Shown: positions 26,118-37,009, numbered from the stretch's first letter. The stretch is 47,530 bases of DNA from Pseudomonas lactucae (GCF_016937615.1 NZ_JAFHKI010000025.1:1-47530), one strand, 5' to 3'. Numbers and translations are program-made. Notes: a model not told the origin generated them from the letters alone.

Positions 26118-29100
26118 AGATTCTTGCCATCCGCCTTAAGAACCTGGCCTCGCTGGCCGGCCCGTTCGAGATCGACTTTACCGCCGAGCCCCTGGCCAGC
26201 GCCGGGTTGTTCGCGATCACCGGGCCCACCGGGGCCGGTAAAAGCACCCTGCTCGACGCGCTGTGCCTGGCGCTGTTCGGCGCCGTGCCGCGCCTGGGCG
26301 ACACCGGCCAGGCGAAAATGCAGGACGCCGACACGGACATTTCCATCGGCGACCCGCGCACCCTGATTCGACGCGGCACCGGCGGTGGCTATGCCGAGGT
26401 GGATTTTGTCGGTGTCAGTGGCCGTCGCTATCGGGCGCGCTGGGAAGCCAACCGCGCCCGCGACAAGGCCAGCGGCAAGTTGCAGAACAGCCGCCAGAGC
26501 CTGATCGATCTGGACAGCGACCAGCTGCTGGCGAGCCAGAAAACCGAATACAAGACCAGCTGGAACTGGCCCTGGGCCTGAATTTCGAGCAGTTCACCCG
26601 CGCCGTGCTGCTGGCGCAAAGTGAGTTCAGCGCGTTCCTCAAGGCCAACGATAACGAACGCAGCGAACTGCTGGAAAAACTCACCGACACCGCGCTGTAT
26701 ACCCGCCTCGGCCGACGCGCATTCGACAAGGCCAAGGAGGCCAAGGATGCGCACAAACAGTTGCAGGACCAGGCCACCGGCGTAGTACCCCTGGCCGCCG
26801 AGGCCCGCGCCGAACTGGATCAGCAACTGGCCGACGCCCAGCAACAGTTCAAGACCCAACAGGCCCAGCTCAAGCAGCTGGAGTTGCAGCACACCTGGCT
26901 CAAGGAACTGCGCGAATGGCAGGAGCGCCAACTCGACGCAATGGAGCGAGTGCAACGGGCCCAGGCCGACTGGAACAACCAGGCCGCGCAACGCCAGGAC
27001 CTGAGTTGGCTGGAGCAGTTGGCACCGCAACGCCATCACTTCGCACGCCAGGCCGAACTGAGCACCCTGCTGACGCCTTTGGCCGCGCAGATTGAGCAGC
27101 ATATCCAGCAGCAAAGCGAGTTGCAGACCCACCAGGAGCAAGCCCAACAGCAGTTGGCTTGCGCCCAGGCGGCACTGACTGACGCCCTGAAAAACCAGGG
27201 CGATGCCGTCCCCCTGCTGCGCCAGGCCTTCGAAGAACAAAGCACCCTGGCCCACTTGAGCAAAGACCTGGCCAAGCGCGCCGAAGAGCACCACCAGCAG
27301 CAAAGCGCCTGTTCCGAAGGCCAGGCTCAGCTCAATGGCTTGCTGGACAAGCAGTCCCAGGTTGCCGGACGCCTGCAACGCCTGGGCGCCGAGCTTGAGC
27401 GCAGCGCCGCCCTGGCACCGTTGAGCGAGGGTTGGACCTACCAGCGCGAGCGCCTGCAACAGCTGATGGTGATTGGCAGTCGCCTGAAAAAGGGCCAGGA
27501 AGAATTGCCGCAACTGGAAGCACGCGCCACCCGCGCCGCCGAACAGTTCAGCGCACAGCGCGAATCCCTGGACCTGCTGTACCAGGAGGCCGGTGCCGAA
27601 CCCAATGCGGTGGCCGAGCAGATTCAACTGCTCGCCAGCCTGTTGCAGGACAATCGCAAGCAACAGCGCGCCTTTGAAGACCTGACACGTCTATGGGACA
27701 GCCAGCAACAGCTCGACCAGCAAGCCGCCGCGCTGACGCAAAAACTCGCCGACGCCCAGCAACAACGCGAGCAACTCAACCAGACCGGCCTGCAAGCCAA
27801 AGCTGAACTGACGGTTGCCGAGCAGACATTGACGGTGACCAAACAACTGCTCGAGCGCCAACGCCTGGCGCGCAGTGCCAGCGTCGAGGAACTGCGCGAG
27901 CAGCTACAGGACGACCAGCCGTGCCCGGTGTGCGGCAGCCATGAGCATCCGTATCACCAACCCGAAGCGTTGCTGCAAAGCCTCGGCCGCCATGACGAAA
28001 GCGAAGAGGCCACGGCGCAGAACGCCGTCGACACCCTCAAGGAAAAACTCACCGAACTGCGTGGCGAAGTCGGCGGGCTGATTGCCCAGCAAAAAGAGTT
28101 CCTGCAACAGCAGGAGCAGTTGGCCGCGCAACAACAGGCGCTCAAACCCAGCCTGGATGCACACCCGCTGGCCGCGTCACTGTTCAACCAGGACGTCGCC
28201 AAACGCAGCCCCTGGTTGGCTCAACAACTGGCCCAACTGACGCAAAGCATTACCCAGGACGAACAACGCCAGGCCGCCCTGCTCAACCTGCAACAAAACG
28301 CCGGGCGCTTGCAGCAACAACTGCAAGCCGCCCAGGACGCCAGCCAGCAGGCGCGCCAGTTGCTGGTGGACCAGCAGCGCGAACTGTCCAACGACCGCGA
28401 ACGCCTCGATGAAGAACTCGGTGCCTTCGCCAGTCTGTTGCCGGCCGACACCCTGGAAGGCCTGCGCAAGGAACCTGCGGCCACCTTCATGCAGTTGGAC
28501 CAACAGGTCAGCCAACGCCTGGAGCAACTGGGCCATCAGCGCGATGAGCTGGCCGAGCAACAGGAACGCCAGCAGGCCATTGAGAAACAACAGACCCACC
28601 AGCAGCATCGCCAGCAGCAACTTGAGGCACTGGCCCTGCAGGTCGGCGAACTGACCACCCAGCACCACGCCGCCCAGCAAACACTCAGCGACTTGCTCGG
28701 CGAATACGCCAGCGCCGAACAGTGGCAACAGCAACTGGACCTGGCCGTCGCACACGCACGCCAAGGCGAAACCGACGCCAACCAGCAACTGCAAGACACT
28801 CGTACTGCGCTGGTGCAATTGGCCGCCGACCTCAAGGCCCAACAGCAACGCCAACAGGCGCTGCTTACCGAACAGCAGGCGCTCGATAGCCGTCTTCACA
28901 AATGGCGCGCCCTGCACCCCGAACTGGATGACGCCGGCCTTAGCCGTTTGCTGGCCTTCGACGAAACGCAGATCAACGCACTGCGCCAGCAGCTGCAGCA
29001 CAGCGAGAAAGCCGTCGAACAAGCCAAGGTTTTGCTGCAAGAGCGCGAACAGCGCCTGGCCGAACACCAGGCCCTGCACAACGGCAACCTGGAAGCCGAA

Positions 29101-29751
29101 CAGCTGGACAGCACCCTCGCCGCCCTCAATCAGCAACTGGCCGAAGGCGAGAAACAGCTGGCCGAACTGCGCGCGCGCCAGGCCGAAGACCAGCGTCGCC
29201 AGGACGCCAACAGTGTCCTGGCCTCGCACATCGCCATGGCCTACGACGAGTGGCAGCGCTGGGCACGCCTGAACGCGCTGATCGGTTCGGCCACCGGCGA
29301 CACCTTCCGCAAGATCGCCCAGGCCTACAACCTCGACCTGCTGGTGCACCACGCCAACGTGCAACTGCGCCAACTGGTGCGCCGCTACCGCCTCAAGCGC
29401 GGCGGCAGCATGCTCGGCCTGCTGGTGATGGACACGGAAATGGGCGATGAACTGCGCTCGGTGCATTCGCTGTCGGGCGGCGAGACGTTCCTGGTGTCGC
29501 TGGCCCTGGCCCTGGGCCTGGCGTCCATGGCGTCCAGTACGTTGAAGATCGAATCGCTGTTTATCGACGAAGGTTTCGGCAGCCTCGACCCCGAGTCGCT
29601 GCAATTGGCGATGGACGCACTGGATGGCTTGCAGGCCCAGGGCCGCAAGGTGGCAGTGATCTCCCATGTGCAGGAAATGCACGAACGCATCCCGGTGCAG
29701 ATCCAGGTCAAGCGCCAGGGCAATGGGTTGAGCACGCTGGAGGTCAAGTGA
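26114..29751 (+). pseudogene. sbcC: Exonuclease subunit SbcC, interrupted by a 1-nt frameshift
   Basis: ATPase subunit of SbcCD, Rad50-like, about 1212 residues if intact. The first frame gives MKILAIRLKNLASLAGPFEI and the Walker A GPTGAGKSTLLDAL, but stops at 26581. The second frame continues with LELALGLNFEQFTRAVLLAQ and the long coiled coils. It carries the zinc hook CPVCGSHEHP (near 27920), the signature SLSGGETFLVSLALALGLAS, and Walker B LFIDEGFGSLD. The join lies at about 26555-26560: K-T-Q-L would need AAGACCCAGCTG, whereas the sequence reads AAGACCAGCTG, so one C is missing. A ribosome site AGGAGGAG precedes the start. Everything else looks intact, so either the mutation is recent or this is a sequencing error. 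Confidence 0.9.
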
Positions 29752-30341
29752 GCGAGGCGCTGCTGTATTCGTTCAGGCGCTGCCCCTATGCCATGCGTGC
29801 GCGCATGGCATTAAGGTACTCGGGCATCGCCGCGCGCATCATCGAAGTCAGCCTCAAGGCCAAGCCGGCCGAGATGCTGGCGCTGTCGCCCAAGGGCACG
29901 GTGCCAGTGTTGAGCGTCGACGGTCGGGTGATCGATGAGAGCCTGGCGATCATGCAATGGGCGCTGGCACAGCATGACCCGGACAATTGGTTGCTACAGG
30001 GTGAGCCTGCGGTGCTGGCGTTGATTGCCGAGAATGACGGGGGCTTCAAACATTCCTTGAATCAATACAAGTACGCCGAGCGGTACCCGCAGCAGCCGGT
30101 GGAGTTCTATCGGGCCGAGGGCGAGGTGTTCTTGAGCAAGCTTGATGCGCTATTGGCTGGGCGTGAGTATTTGCTGGCTGATCATCTGAGCCTGGCCGAC
30201 GTGGCACTGGCGCCGTTTGTGCGCCAGTTTGCCCACGTGGATCGGGAGTGGTTTGCCGGGACGCCGTATCGGCGTCTCCAGGCCTGGTTGCAGCGTTTTC
30301 TGGACGCGCCGCTGTTTATTGCGGTGATGACCAGGATTTGA
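29748..30341 (+). CDS. Glutathione S-transferase family protein
   Basis: A 197-residue cytosolic protein of the GST superfamily. The thioredoxin-like N-terminal domain begins with LLYSFRRCPYAMRARMALRY, containing a CPYA motif as in Cys-type GSTs, and includes the cis-Pro segment GTVPVLSVDGRVIDESLAIMQW (in pieces GTVPVL and DESLAI), which binds glutathione. The helical C-terminal domain includes LADHLSLADVALAPFVRQFA. The start GTG overlaps the sbcC stop (GTGA), with no independent promoter seen, so it is probably co-transcribed with sbcDC. Substrate unknown. A truncated REP follows directly. Confidence 0.9.
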   Translation: MSEALLYSFRRCPYAMRARMALRYSGIAARIIEVSLKAKPAEMLALSPKGTVPVLSVDGRVIDESLAIMQWALAQHDPDNWLLQGEPAVLALIAENDGGFKHSLNQYKYAERYPQQPVEFYRAEGEVFLSKLDALLAGREYLLADHLSLADVALAPFVRQFAHVDREWFAGTPYRRLQAWLQRFLDAPLFIAVMTRI

Positions 30342-30342
30342 G

Positions 30343-30360
30343 GCAAGCCCCTCCCACATT
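30343..30360 (-). repeat. Half REP sequence
   Basis: GCAAGCCCCTCCCACATT is the right half of an inverted REP. The left half is missing, apparently replaced by the gene end. Confidence 0.55.
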
Positions 30361-30365
30361 AAATT

Positions 30366-30548
30366 TCAGTGTGCTTGAATCTTGTGATCCAGCGCGGCAT
30401 AGAAATTGGCACTTTGTTGCAGGTATTTCTGGGTGTAGGCACTGGTGCTCGATTGCTTGCCGGCAACCTCCACACTGGCCGAAGCCGGCAGTGCAACAGT
30501 GGCCGATACAGCGGAAGCAGCGATAACAGAGAAGAGATTGAAGTTCAT
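30366..30548 (-). CDS. Small exported protein of unknown function
   Basis: 60 residues. A signal peptide covers about the first 25 (MNFNLFSVIAASAVSATVALPASAS), and the mature part is short and hydrophilic, about 35 residues (VEVAGKQSSTSAYTQKYLQQ and onward). It is likely periplasmic. GAGGG lies about nine bases before the ATG. I do not recognise a domain. Short proteins of this build occur in multiple copies in pseudomonads. It lies just downstream, on the same strand, of the exported lactonase-type gene but is separated from it by a hairpin, so it is probably its own transcription unit. Confidence 0.65.
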   Translation of the reverse strand: MNFNLFSVIAASAVSATVALPASASVEVAGKQSSTSAYTQKYLQQSANFYAALDHKIQAH

Positions 30549-30671
30549 GGCGGTAACCCTCGTGTTCGTTTGGTTGAGTGGCCGGGGAAGGCCTTGGAGC
30601 CAAACTTACGCCCGAGGGTTGAACCTTAGAAATGCTTTGAAACACTAGCCCCTATCAATACAATTAATACA

Positions 30672-30705
30672 AAGGCTCAGGCCCCACGCGGCGGGGCCTG
30701 TGGCT
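30672..30705 (-). terminator. Hairpin terminator after the lactonase-type gene
   Basis: On the minus strand, AGGCCCC and GGGGCCT pair around a 7-nt loop, with partial outer pairing. They are followed by a T-rich stretch (CTTTGTATTAATTG). It lies a few bases past the stop codon. Confidence 0.65.
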
Positions 30706-31880
30706 TATTGACGCAGCAGGAACTTGAGGTCGCTGGGGGCATCGATCGGCAGTTTTTGCACGGTTTTACCCAGCAGACCGGTCTTGGGATCGCGTTCAAC
30801 CACCACGATTTCATTGCTTTTCTGATTGGCGATCAACAAGAACTTGCCGCTGGGGTCCAGGCTGAATTCGCGCGGATGGTCGCCTTCGACCGAGCGCTGC
30901 TGCACCTGCTTGAGGTGAGCGGTGGCCGGGTCGATGCTGAACACCAGGATATGGTTGGCCGTGCCCCGGTTGCTCACATACAGGAACTTGCCGTCGCTGG
31001 AGGCATGCAGCGCCGCACCGGCTTTGTCCGACACCGGTTGCCCGGTGGCGTAATCCACCAACTGGGTTTGGGTCAGCTTGCCGTCGGCGTAATCGAACAC
31101 CGCCACCTGGGCGCTCATCTCGGTGGTCAGCCAGGCGTGCTTGCCATCGGCGCTGAACAGCAGGTGACGCGGGCCGCTGCCCGGTGGCAACTGCACCGAT
31201 GCAGGATTGGCCGGGGTCAACGGCTGCTCGTGGTTGGCCTTGGGGTCGTAGCGGTAGGCAAACACCTTGTCGGCCCCCAGGTCCTGGACAAACACGTACT
31301 TGCCGTCCGGCGACGACACTACCGAGTGCACATGGTTGGACGCCTGGCGCTCAGGGTTGACGCGGCTGGCCGGGTGCGCGCTCAGCTGCACCGGCGGCGA
31401 GAGTTTGCCCGTGGCGTCCACCGGCAGGATCGCCAGGCTGCCACCCGGATCTTCCAGCACCGAGTAGTTGGCGACGAACAGGTAGCGCCCGTCAGCAGCG
31501 AGGCTGGAGTGGGTCGGCTCGTTGCCCAGGCTCTGTACCTGGTTGATCAAGGTCAGTTGATGATTCTGCGGGTCGATGCGGTAGCTGCTCACGCGACCGA
31601 CCGCGTCTTTTTGCCCCGGGCCATTTTCGTTGACCACGAACAGGTGTTGCTGGTCTTTGGAGACCGTCAGCCACGAGGGGTTGGCGGCCTTCGCAGCCAA
31701 TACCGGTTTGCCCTCGAACTGGCCGGTGCGGCTGTCGAATTGCAGGCGGTAGATGCCTTCGCTGCTACCGGCGGTGTAGCTGCCCACCAACAGTTCATAG
31801 GTATCGGCCGGTGCAGCCTGCACCGACATTGCACCGACACTGCCCGCCATCAGCAGGGGCCAGAATTTACGCATCATCAT
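30705..31880 (-). CDS. Exported lactonase-family beta-propeller (6-phosphogluconolactonase/muconate cyclase type)
   Basis: A seven-bladed propeller of the lactonase family (Pgl and 3-carboxymuconate cyclase relatives), 391 residues. A signal peptide is clear (MMMRKFWPLLMAGSVGAMSVQAA), so the mature protein is periplasmic, unlike cytosolic Pgl of E. coli. Family motifs include LLVGSYTAGSSEGIY, VNENGPG, NYSVLEDPGGSLAIL, NHVHSVVSSPDGKYVFVQDLG, GSGPRHLLFSADGKHAWL, YVSNRGTANHILVF and EGDHPREFSLDPSGKFLLIANQ. The substrate may be a sugar lactone; this is inference from the family. I start at the first ATG of the ATGATGATG run, which has GAGG 13 bases before it. An upstream in-frame ATG would place 14 residues ahead of the signal peptide. 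The start overlaps the stop region of the DUF5629 gene. Confidence 0.9.
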   Translation of the reverse strand: MMMRKFWPLLMAGSVGAMSVQAAPADTYELLVGSYTAGSSEGIYRLQFDSRTGQFEGKPVLAAKAANPSWLTVSKDQQHLFVVNENGPGQKDAVGRVSSYRIDPQNHQLTLINQVQSLGNEPTHSSLAADGRYLFVANYSVLEDPGGSLAILPVDATGKLSPPVQLSAHPASRVNPERQASNHVHSVVSSPDGKYVFVQDLGADKVFAYRYDPKANHEQPLTPANPASVQLPPGSGPRHLLFSADGKHAWLTTEMSAQVAVFDYADGKLTQTQLVDYATGQPVSDKAGAALHASSDGKFLYVSNRGTANHILVFSIDPATAHLKQVQQRSVEGDHPREFSLDPSGKFLLIANQKSNEIVVVERDPKTGLLGKTVQKLPIDAPSDLKFLLRQ

Positions 31881-32157
31881 CGGCTTCGTCCTCGTCGTTA
31901 TTGTTATCACCCTTGATCGCACTCAAGCAGACCAGGCGATGCTCACCGTCGTCGTTCAGCAGCAGCCAGCTTTGCAGGGTCTCATCAAAAGTCGCGGCAC
32001 TCAGCTGTTCTGGACTGAATCTCCAACGCTTGAGTTCCCGACCGTCCATGCTTTCGATCAGCAGGTGTTGGTCGAACGTGAACTCGAAGGCGTGCAGCCC
32101 GTTGATGATCAACATGTCGCTGGTAGTCAGAGCAGTGGTCAGGGCGTCGGCAGTCAT
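31867..32157 (-). CDS. DUF5629-family small protein
   Basis: A 96-residue soluble protein resembling the Pseudomonas DUF5629 family: SDMLIINGLHAFEFTFDQHLLIESMDGRELKRW (in pieces DMLIINGLHAFEF and ESMDGRELKRWRFS), then AATFDETLQSWLLLNDDGEHRLVCLSAI. It ends in a very acidic tail (NNNDEDEADDDA). The function is unknown. Three in-frame starts exist (32157, 32172 and further up) and none has a clear ribosome site, so the start is uncertain. The 3-prime end overlaps the lactonase gene start by 14 nt, so the two are probably translated from one mRNA. Confidence 0.75.
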   Translation of the reverse strand: MTADALTTALTTSDMLIINGLHAFEFTFDQHLLIESMDGRELKRWRFSPEQLSAATFDETLQSWLLLNDDGEHRLVCLSAIKGDNNNDEDEADDDA

Positions 32158-32331
32158 TACTAAATCAGTCATCTGGAGAAGAAGAGCAAGCATGATAGGC
32201 GAGTTTCGCCCCAGCACCCAACGTGCCCTGTCGCTTGAGGTAATTGAATACCCCTCCTCCCACGCCAAGCCGGCGTTAAGTAATCAAGCATCGCACCGAT
32301 GCCCAATGATTGCGCAGAAGAGGACCTCAAG

Positions 32332-35300
32332 ATGCCATCCCCTAACCTTTCCACACCCAGCGTGGCCCAAGCCGTCAGCGCAACCTTCGCCAGCCGCCCC
32401 ACGTTTGAATCCGTCGTGCAGCGCACCTTCACGGCAGCGATCAGCGAACATTATCCGGGCCTGGCGCTGGACTGGTCCACGCTTCAACTGGCCCTGCCGG
32501 TGGCCGGTGGCGCCTGGCGGTTCGAGCCCTTTGCGGCAAAAATACTCGACTACCTGGCGTCCGGTACACCGGTGGACTTCAACGAGGTGGGCGCGCTGGC
32601 ACCGTACCTCACCCAGCGACCACCGACGCCGATTAAAACACCCACCGGCCATTGGCTGGACATGCACGTCATCGATACGCTGGTCCGCGAACTCCCCTGG
32701 TCGGTGCCCATCGGCCTGCAAAACGCCCTGACTGATTACTGGAACCCCACACCTGAAGACGCCACCAACCGTTGGCGCTGGCTCAGTGACACACTGCGCG
32801 ACACCCTGCAACTGGCCGCCCTGCAACAACCAGACTTAAGCGATGCCGCGCGCCAGACCCTGCAACAGGTGATCAACTGCCCTGCCTACGCACAACGGGT
32901 GAAACGCTATGGCACGGCGGCGACCTATGCCTACACCCTGGAAACCCGACTGCACCACGACAATCAGGACAGTGCGCTGCTGAGCCCACAGCTGATGCTG
33001 GTGCGTACGGTCAATACCGACACGGTCGTGCTGCTGTGCCAGCCCGATGGCACCCTGCGCACCTTCGCCTCGGTCGACGCATTGGGTCAATACTGGAGCG
33101 AGCACGTCGCCGGCCATTACATTATCGAGGCCGTGACCTGGGAACGCTACGAAGTGCAAGGCTCTGTGTTCGAGCACCAGGCAGCGCTGATCCTCAACCA
33201 GCAGTTGCAACACATCGGCGCGCTGCGCCTGCCCAGCGATCTGGGCTTAAGCAACCTGCAAGCGCTCTATCGCGACATCAGCGACCCTGCGCACGCCTTT
33301 CTCGACGAGCCCCAGACTGCGACGACGTTTGAAAACACGTTGCGCGAAAAACTGCCGGGCTGGCTGCAACACGCATCCACCGAGCAACGTGCGGCTTACC
33401 GTCGACACAGCCTGGGCCTGGCCAGCAACATCCGGCTCAACAAGGGGCAGACCTTTCTCAGCGACATCACGGATATTCACGGTTTTACCGTCAACGCCTT
33501 GACCCAGGCCCTTGAAACAACGGCAAAGGGCAGCGCGGCCGCCCCAGAGTCCTACCACCCTGACAACGTGCAGTTGACCTTCACCCATTACATCGGCGCG
33601 ATCGGTGCCGTAGGCATTCCTGACATCCAGCGCATGAGCCTGACCGAACTGGCGATCCGCAACCTGGTGGGCCAGCCCAAAGGCACATTGACCCTGGCAC
33701 ACAGCGACGGCCTGCCCCTGCCCGCCTGGCTGACGCCCGATTACATCACCCGCGGCGACGGGTTGATCGAACGCGTCGATATTGGCACGACCTATCCGGA
33801 CTACCTGAAACAACAGTTATTGAGCGAATCCCCCCAGGCCCTGGCGCGCCAACGACTATTCGCCGATCAACTGCGCGACCAGTTACCGCTGATGGCGCTG
33901 GAGCTGCACCTGAAAAATGAAGCGTCGATCACCAACCTTGGCGCGCGCTATGTCGCCGCGCTGGTCCAGTCCGACCCCGACGAGCGCCGAGTCGATGGCA
34001 ACGCCGTAGTGCTTCGCTGCCTGGCGCTGCTGCGCAACCTCGAGGCGCCGATGGACGTGGTCGCCAACATGTTCATCATTGAAGCGCTGGACAATACCAC
34101 CGGCCCGCATCTGCTCTATCGCCCGCTGTACCCCGACGCGCTGCGCGAATTCGCCACGCGTGAAGACTTGCTTAACGCCATCGCCCAACCCGGCGCGCTG
34201 CAAACCAGCGTATTGACCTGGCTACCCGAGGCGGCACGCCCGGTCTATGACAATGGCGGCTTCCTGGAACCGCACTACATACGCTTCGGCCTGGGTGATG
34301 AGTTCGCGCCAATCACGACGCCATCACCCGCGTACCTGGCCGACAACGGCGCCAGCCATGAACTGCTGCAATACCTGCTCAACGGGCAGTTGTTCGACTA
34401 CCTCTACGGCAGTAACGCCGGGGCATTGATCGACCAGGCCAGCACCACGGCCGTCTCCACCCGGAGCAGCCGCTGGCAGATGCTGCTGGAAACCGGCGGC
34501 GCAGTGTTCGCCAGCCTGGTGCTGCCACTGTTGCGCGGGCCGGCGCTGCTTTCCGCCTGGCTGGTGACGTTGGCGGCAAGTCTGGAGCAAGACGTACCGG
34601 CGCTGCAAAGCCAGGACCCGGTGACACGGGAACTGGCGGGCGCCGACGTGTTGATCAGCCTGGCAGGGGTGCTGGGTGACCTGGTCCCGGTGACAACACG
34701 GGCCACTCCTCTGCCCAGCCCACTCCGGCAACAGGCGTTACGCCCGCCGGCGCCTCGACTGTTGCCGGAGCAGTGGCCACGGCCCAAGACGCCGTCGGTG
34801 AACGAAGGCGCAGTGATGATGGCCGGCCATGAGCCCGACGCACGCGGCTCGGCACTCGACTTGAGTTTCGCCAGCGGGCGCAATCGGCTGTCGGCCGAGC
34901 AAACCGCTCGCCTGCTGCGTTTGCGCGTACCTCGCCCGGCCACATTGCCAGCACCGGTAATGAGCGGCCCGCGCAAGGGGTTGTATGTGATCTACCGGAC
35001 ATGGCATGTGTTGCTCGATGAAAACCTCTACCGACTCAACCTGTTGAGCGACGGCAGCGTCGCTGTCATCGACCCCTTTGACGCCAGCCGGCAGGGCCCG
35101 TTCGTAAAAGCCGATGCCCAGGGCCATTGGTCGGTCGACCTCAACCTGCGCCTGCGCGGCGGCATGCCGCCCAAGCGCATCGCCGCCGAACGACAGCGCA
35201 AGGCCCAGCGAAAAATCCAGTTGGAGGATCAATGGCACGATTTCCTCGCCCAGCAAGTACCGCTGCAAAGAGCGGCGGATATCGCGCAAAGCGTGATGGA

Positions 35301-37005
35301 GCGATCGGAACAGGACACACGTTTTACCCCCCAGCAACTCGCCGCCCAGCGCCGACAGTTCGATGCGGCCTTGCAGCGCCAGACAGCGCAGTATCAAGCT
35401 CTGTTGGAATCGGTCGACGAACGCCTGGAACTGGGTATTGCGTTACCGGCACAAACCGTCCTGGCCTTCATGGAAAACACCATCAACAATGCGCGCAAAT
35501 CCGTCGTGATGGCGGAAAAAGACCGTGCGCAACTTTATTTGGCCAACAGCCGATTCACCACCAGCGGGTTGCCGCTGCCGTACATCATCGCCAGGGAGTA
35601 CACCCGCTACCTTGGGTTTATCAAGGAACTGAGCGACATCAACGAACGCGCCATGGTCAGCCTTGACCTCAGGGATCGACACCTGGCGTCGCTCTACAGC
35701 CAGGGTGCCGAAGGCATCAAGGTGTTCGAACGCCTGACCGCGGACCGCCCGGAAGCGGAGATCAGCTTCTTCAGCGTCGCCGGGCTGCAATTGATGACCT
35801 TACGCGCCTTGACGGTGAAGCAAGCCAGCATCGGCCTGCTGGAAGGTCTGGACGCCCTCATCGACCCCTTGCGGGTGCAGGTACGCTCGCATTCAGAACT
35901 CAAGACCCTCGAACTCAGCCCCGTGGAATTGCGCGAAGCCTTGGAAAGCCTGGTCGAGCAGTATGGCCAGGCCCTGGACGGACTGCAGGGTATTCGTGAG
36001 GTAAACGCCGAAGAACTGGAGCCGCACTACTTCGACAAGATGTTCACCCTTATCGAACGTTTTTATACCGATGCCAGCCAGCAACTGGCGAACGAGATCA
36101 AGCCCGAGCCCAAACCGCGCAAGCGCCCACCCAAACGTCCTAAAATCAGCACAGGCCGCCCACAGAAAAAACTGATCAAGACCCACGCCGGCGCTGTACT
36201 GATCGGTGATCTGAAGCCCGCTGGCACGCGCTATCCGACTGAAGCGGTGGAAATACATGCTGAGGACGACCAGCAATTGATCGCCACCTACCTGCGCGAC
36301 AACGGCGCCTGGAGGGTGTTGCCATCTCCCTCCCCCCCGCAACCGGCCGCCCCGGCGCGGCCACTCAACGTGGTCAAGGGCGAGGCACGCAAGCTGTTCG
36401 CCATGCTGGAGGAACACTTCAAGCGCGCCGAGCGCTACAAGACGCTTTGCCGCTATCCGCAGGAAATCGAAGAGCTAATGAACCAGGATGCGATCCGCCT
36501 CGACACCGTCGCCGGCGAACTGGACAAGGCGATTCTGGCGCAACCGACCGAGTCTCGACTGGCGGCCGACCAGGCCCTGGTCGAGGCCATGCGCGAAGGC
36601 GTGCTGCGCCTCAAACGCAAGGGCCACGAACTGCGCACCGCATTGAGCCTGGCACTGCCACCCACCCACGGTAACCTGCAATTCCTGTTCGACCAGCAGT
36701 TGATACAGGTCGCCCGGCTGGGTGAGCGCATTGCGCTGACCGGCACGCGTAAAGACTTTATCCAGGAGTACGCGATCAATGATCGTCGCGGATACCCGCT
36801 GTGGTATGCGCACTTTCACTACGCCACGGCAAACACGCCCAAGGCCGACTATGGCGTGGCGCACCTGAAAACCATCGCCCAACGCAAGCAAAGCTATTAC
36901 TCGCTGCTGGACACGGCACACAGCCCGCAAGCCGTGGTGGACGTTCATCGCGCCATGCTCGGTAAAAACCTGGCCGAGCGCTGGTTCCTGCCACTGGCGC
37001 CATGA
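32332..37005 (+). CDS. Large DUF6543 'dermonecrotic toxin N-terminal' type protein, copy 1
   Basis: A 1557-residue putative toxin. The N-terminal half belongs to the large-toxin family that Pseudomonas annotations name DUF6543/dermonecrotic toxin domain. It contains PGWLQHASTEQRAAYRRHSL, then TWLPEAARPVYDNGGFLEPH (about 627), and a hydrophobic segment SSRWQMLLETGGAVFASLVL around 712-731 followed by PLLRGP. A middle domain (GLYVIYRTWHVLLDENLYRL ... RLRGGMPP) leads into predicted coiled coils and a conserved end with DRRGYPLWYAHFHY (1484-1497). No signal peptide is seen. The ATG at 32332 has AGAGG upstream; an ATG at 32299 does not. A second copy follows on the same strand. Confidence 0.85.
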   Translation: MPSPNLSTPSVAQAVSATFASRPTFESVVQRTFTAAISEHYPGLALDWSTLQLALPVAGGAWRFEPFAAKILDYLASGTPVDFNEVGALAPYLTQRPPTPIKTPTGHWLDMHVIDTLVRELPWSVPIGLQNALTDYWNPTPEDATNRWRWLSDTLRDTLQLAALQQPDLSDAARQTLQQVINCPAYAQRVKRYGTAATYAYTLETRLHHDNQDSALLSPQLMLVRTVNTDTVVLLCQPDGTLRTFASVDALGQYWSEHVAGHYIIEAVTWERYEVQGSVFEHQAALILNQQLQHIGALRLPSDLGLSNLQALYRDISDPAHAFLDEPQTATTFENTLREKLPGWLQHASTEQRAAYRRHSLGLASNIRLNKGQTFLSDITDIHGFTVNALTQALETTAKGSAAAPESYHPDNVQLTFTHYIGAIGAVGIPDIQRMSLTELAIRNLVGQPKGTLTLAHSDGLPLPAWLTPDYITRGDGLIERVDIGTTYPDYLKQQLLSESPQALARQRLFADQLRDQLPLMALELHLKNEASITNLGARYVAALVQSDPDERRVDGNAVVLRCLALLRNLEAPMDVVANMFIIEALDNTTGPHLLYRPLYPDALREFATREDLLNAIAQPGALQTSVLTWLPEAARPVYDNGGFLEPHYIRFGLGDEFAPITTPSPAYLADNGASHELLQYLLNGQLFDYLYGSNAGALIDQASTTAVSTRSSRWQMLLETGGAVFASLVLPLLRGPALLSAWLVTLAASLEQDVPALQSQDPVTRELAGADVLISLAGVLGDLVPVTTRATPLPSPLRQQALRPPAPRLLPEQWPRPKTPSVNEGAVMMAGHEPDARGSALDLSFASGRNRLSAEQTARLLRLRVPRPATLPAPVMSGPRKGLYVIYRTWHVLLDENLYRLNLLSDGSVAVIDPFDASRQGPFVKADAQGHWSVDLNLRLRGGMPPKRIAAERQRKAQRKIQLEDQWHDFLAQQVPLQRAADIAQSVMERSEQDTRFTPQQLAAQRRQFDAALQRQTAQYQALLESVDERLELGIALPAQTVLAFMENTINNARKSVVMAEKDRAQLYLANSRFTTSGLPLPYIIAREYTRYLGFIKELSDINERAMVSLDLRDRHLASLYSQGAEGIKVFERLTADRPEAEISFFSVAGLQLMTLRALTVKQASIGLLEGLDALIDPLRVQVRSHSELKTLELSPVELREALESLVEQYGQALDGLQGIREVNAEELEPHYFDKMFTLIERFYTDASQQLANEIKPEPKPRKRPPKRPKISTGRPQKKLIKTHAGAVLIGDLKPAGTRYPTEAVEIHAEDDQQLIATYLRDNGAWRVLPSPSPPQPAAPARPLNVVKGEARKLFAMLEEHFKRAERYKTLCRYPQEIEELMNQDAIRLDTVAGELDKAILAQPTESRLAADQALVEAMREGVLRLKRKGHELRTALSLALPPTHGNLQFLFDQQLIQVARLGERIALTGTRKDFIQEYAINDRRGYPLWYAHFHYATANTPKADYGVAHLKTIAQRKQSYYSLLDTAHSPQAVVDVHRAMLGKNLAERWFLPLAP

Positions 37006-37009
37006 CGGA

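Noticed and set aside
30708..31916. A 402-codon plus-strand frame
   Set aside because: It is antisense to the lactonase-type propeller, which has a signal peptide and clear family motifs.
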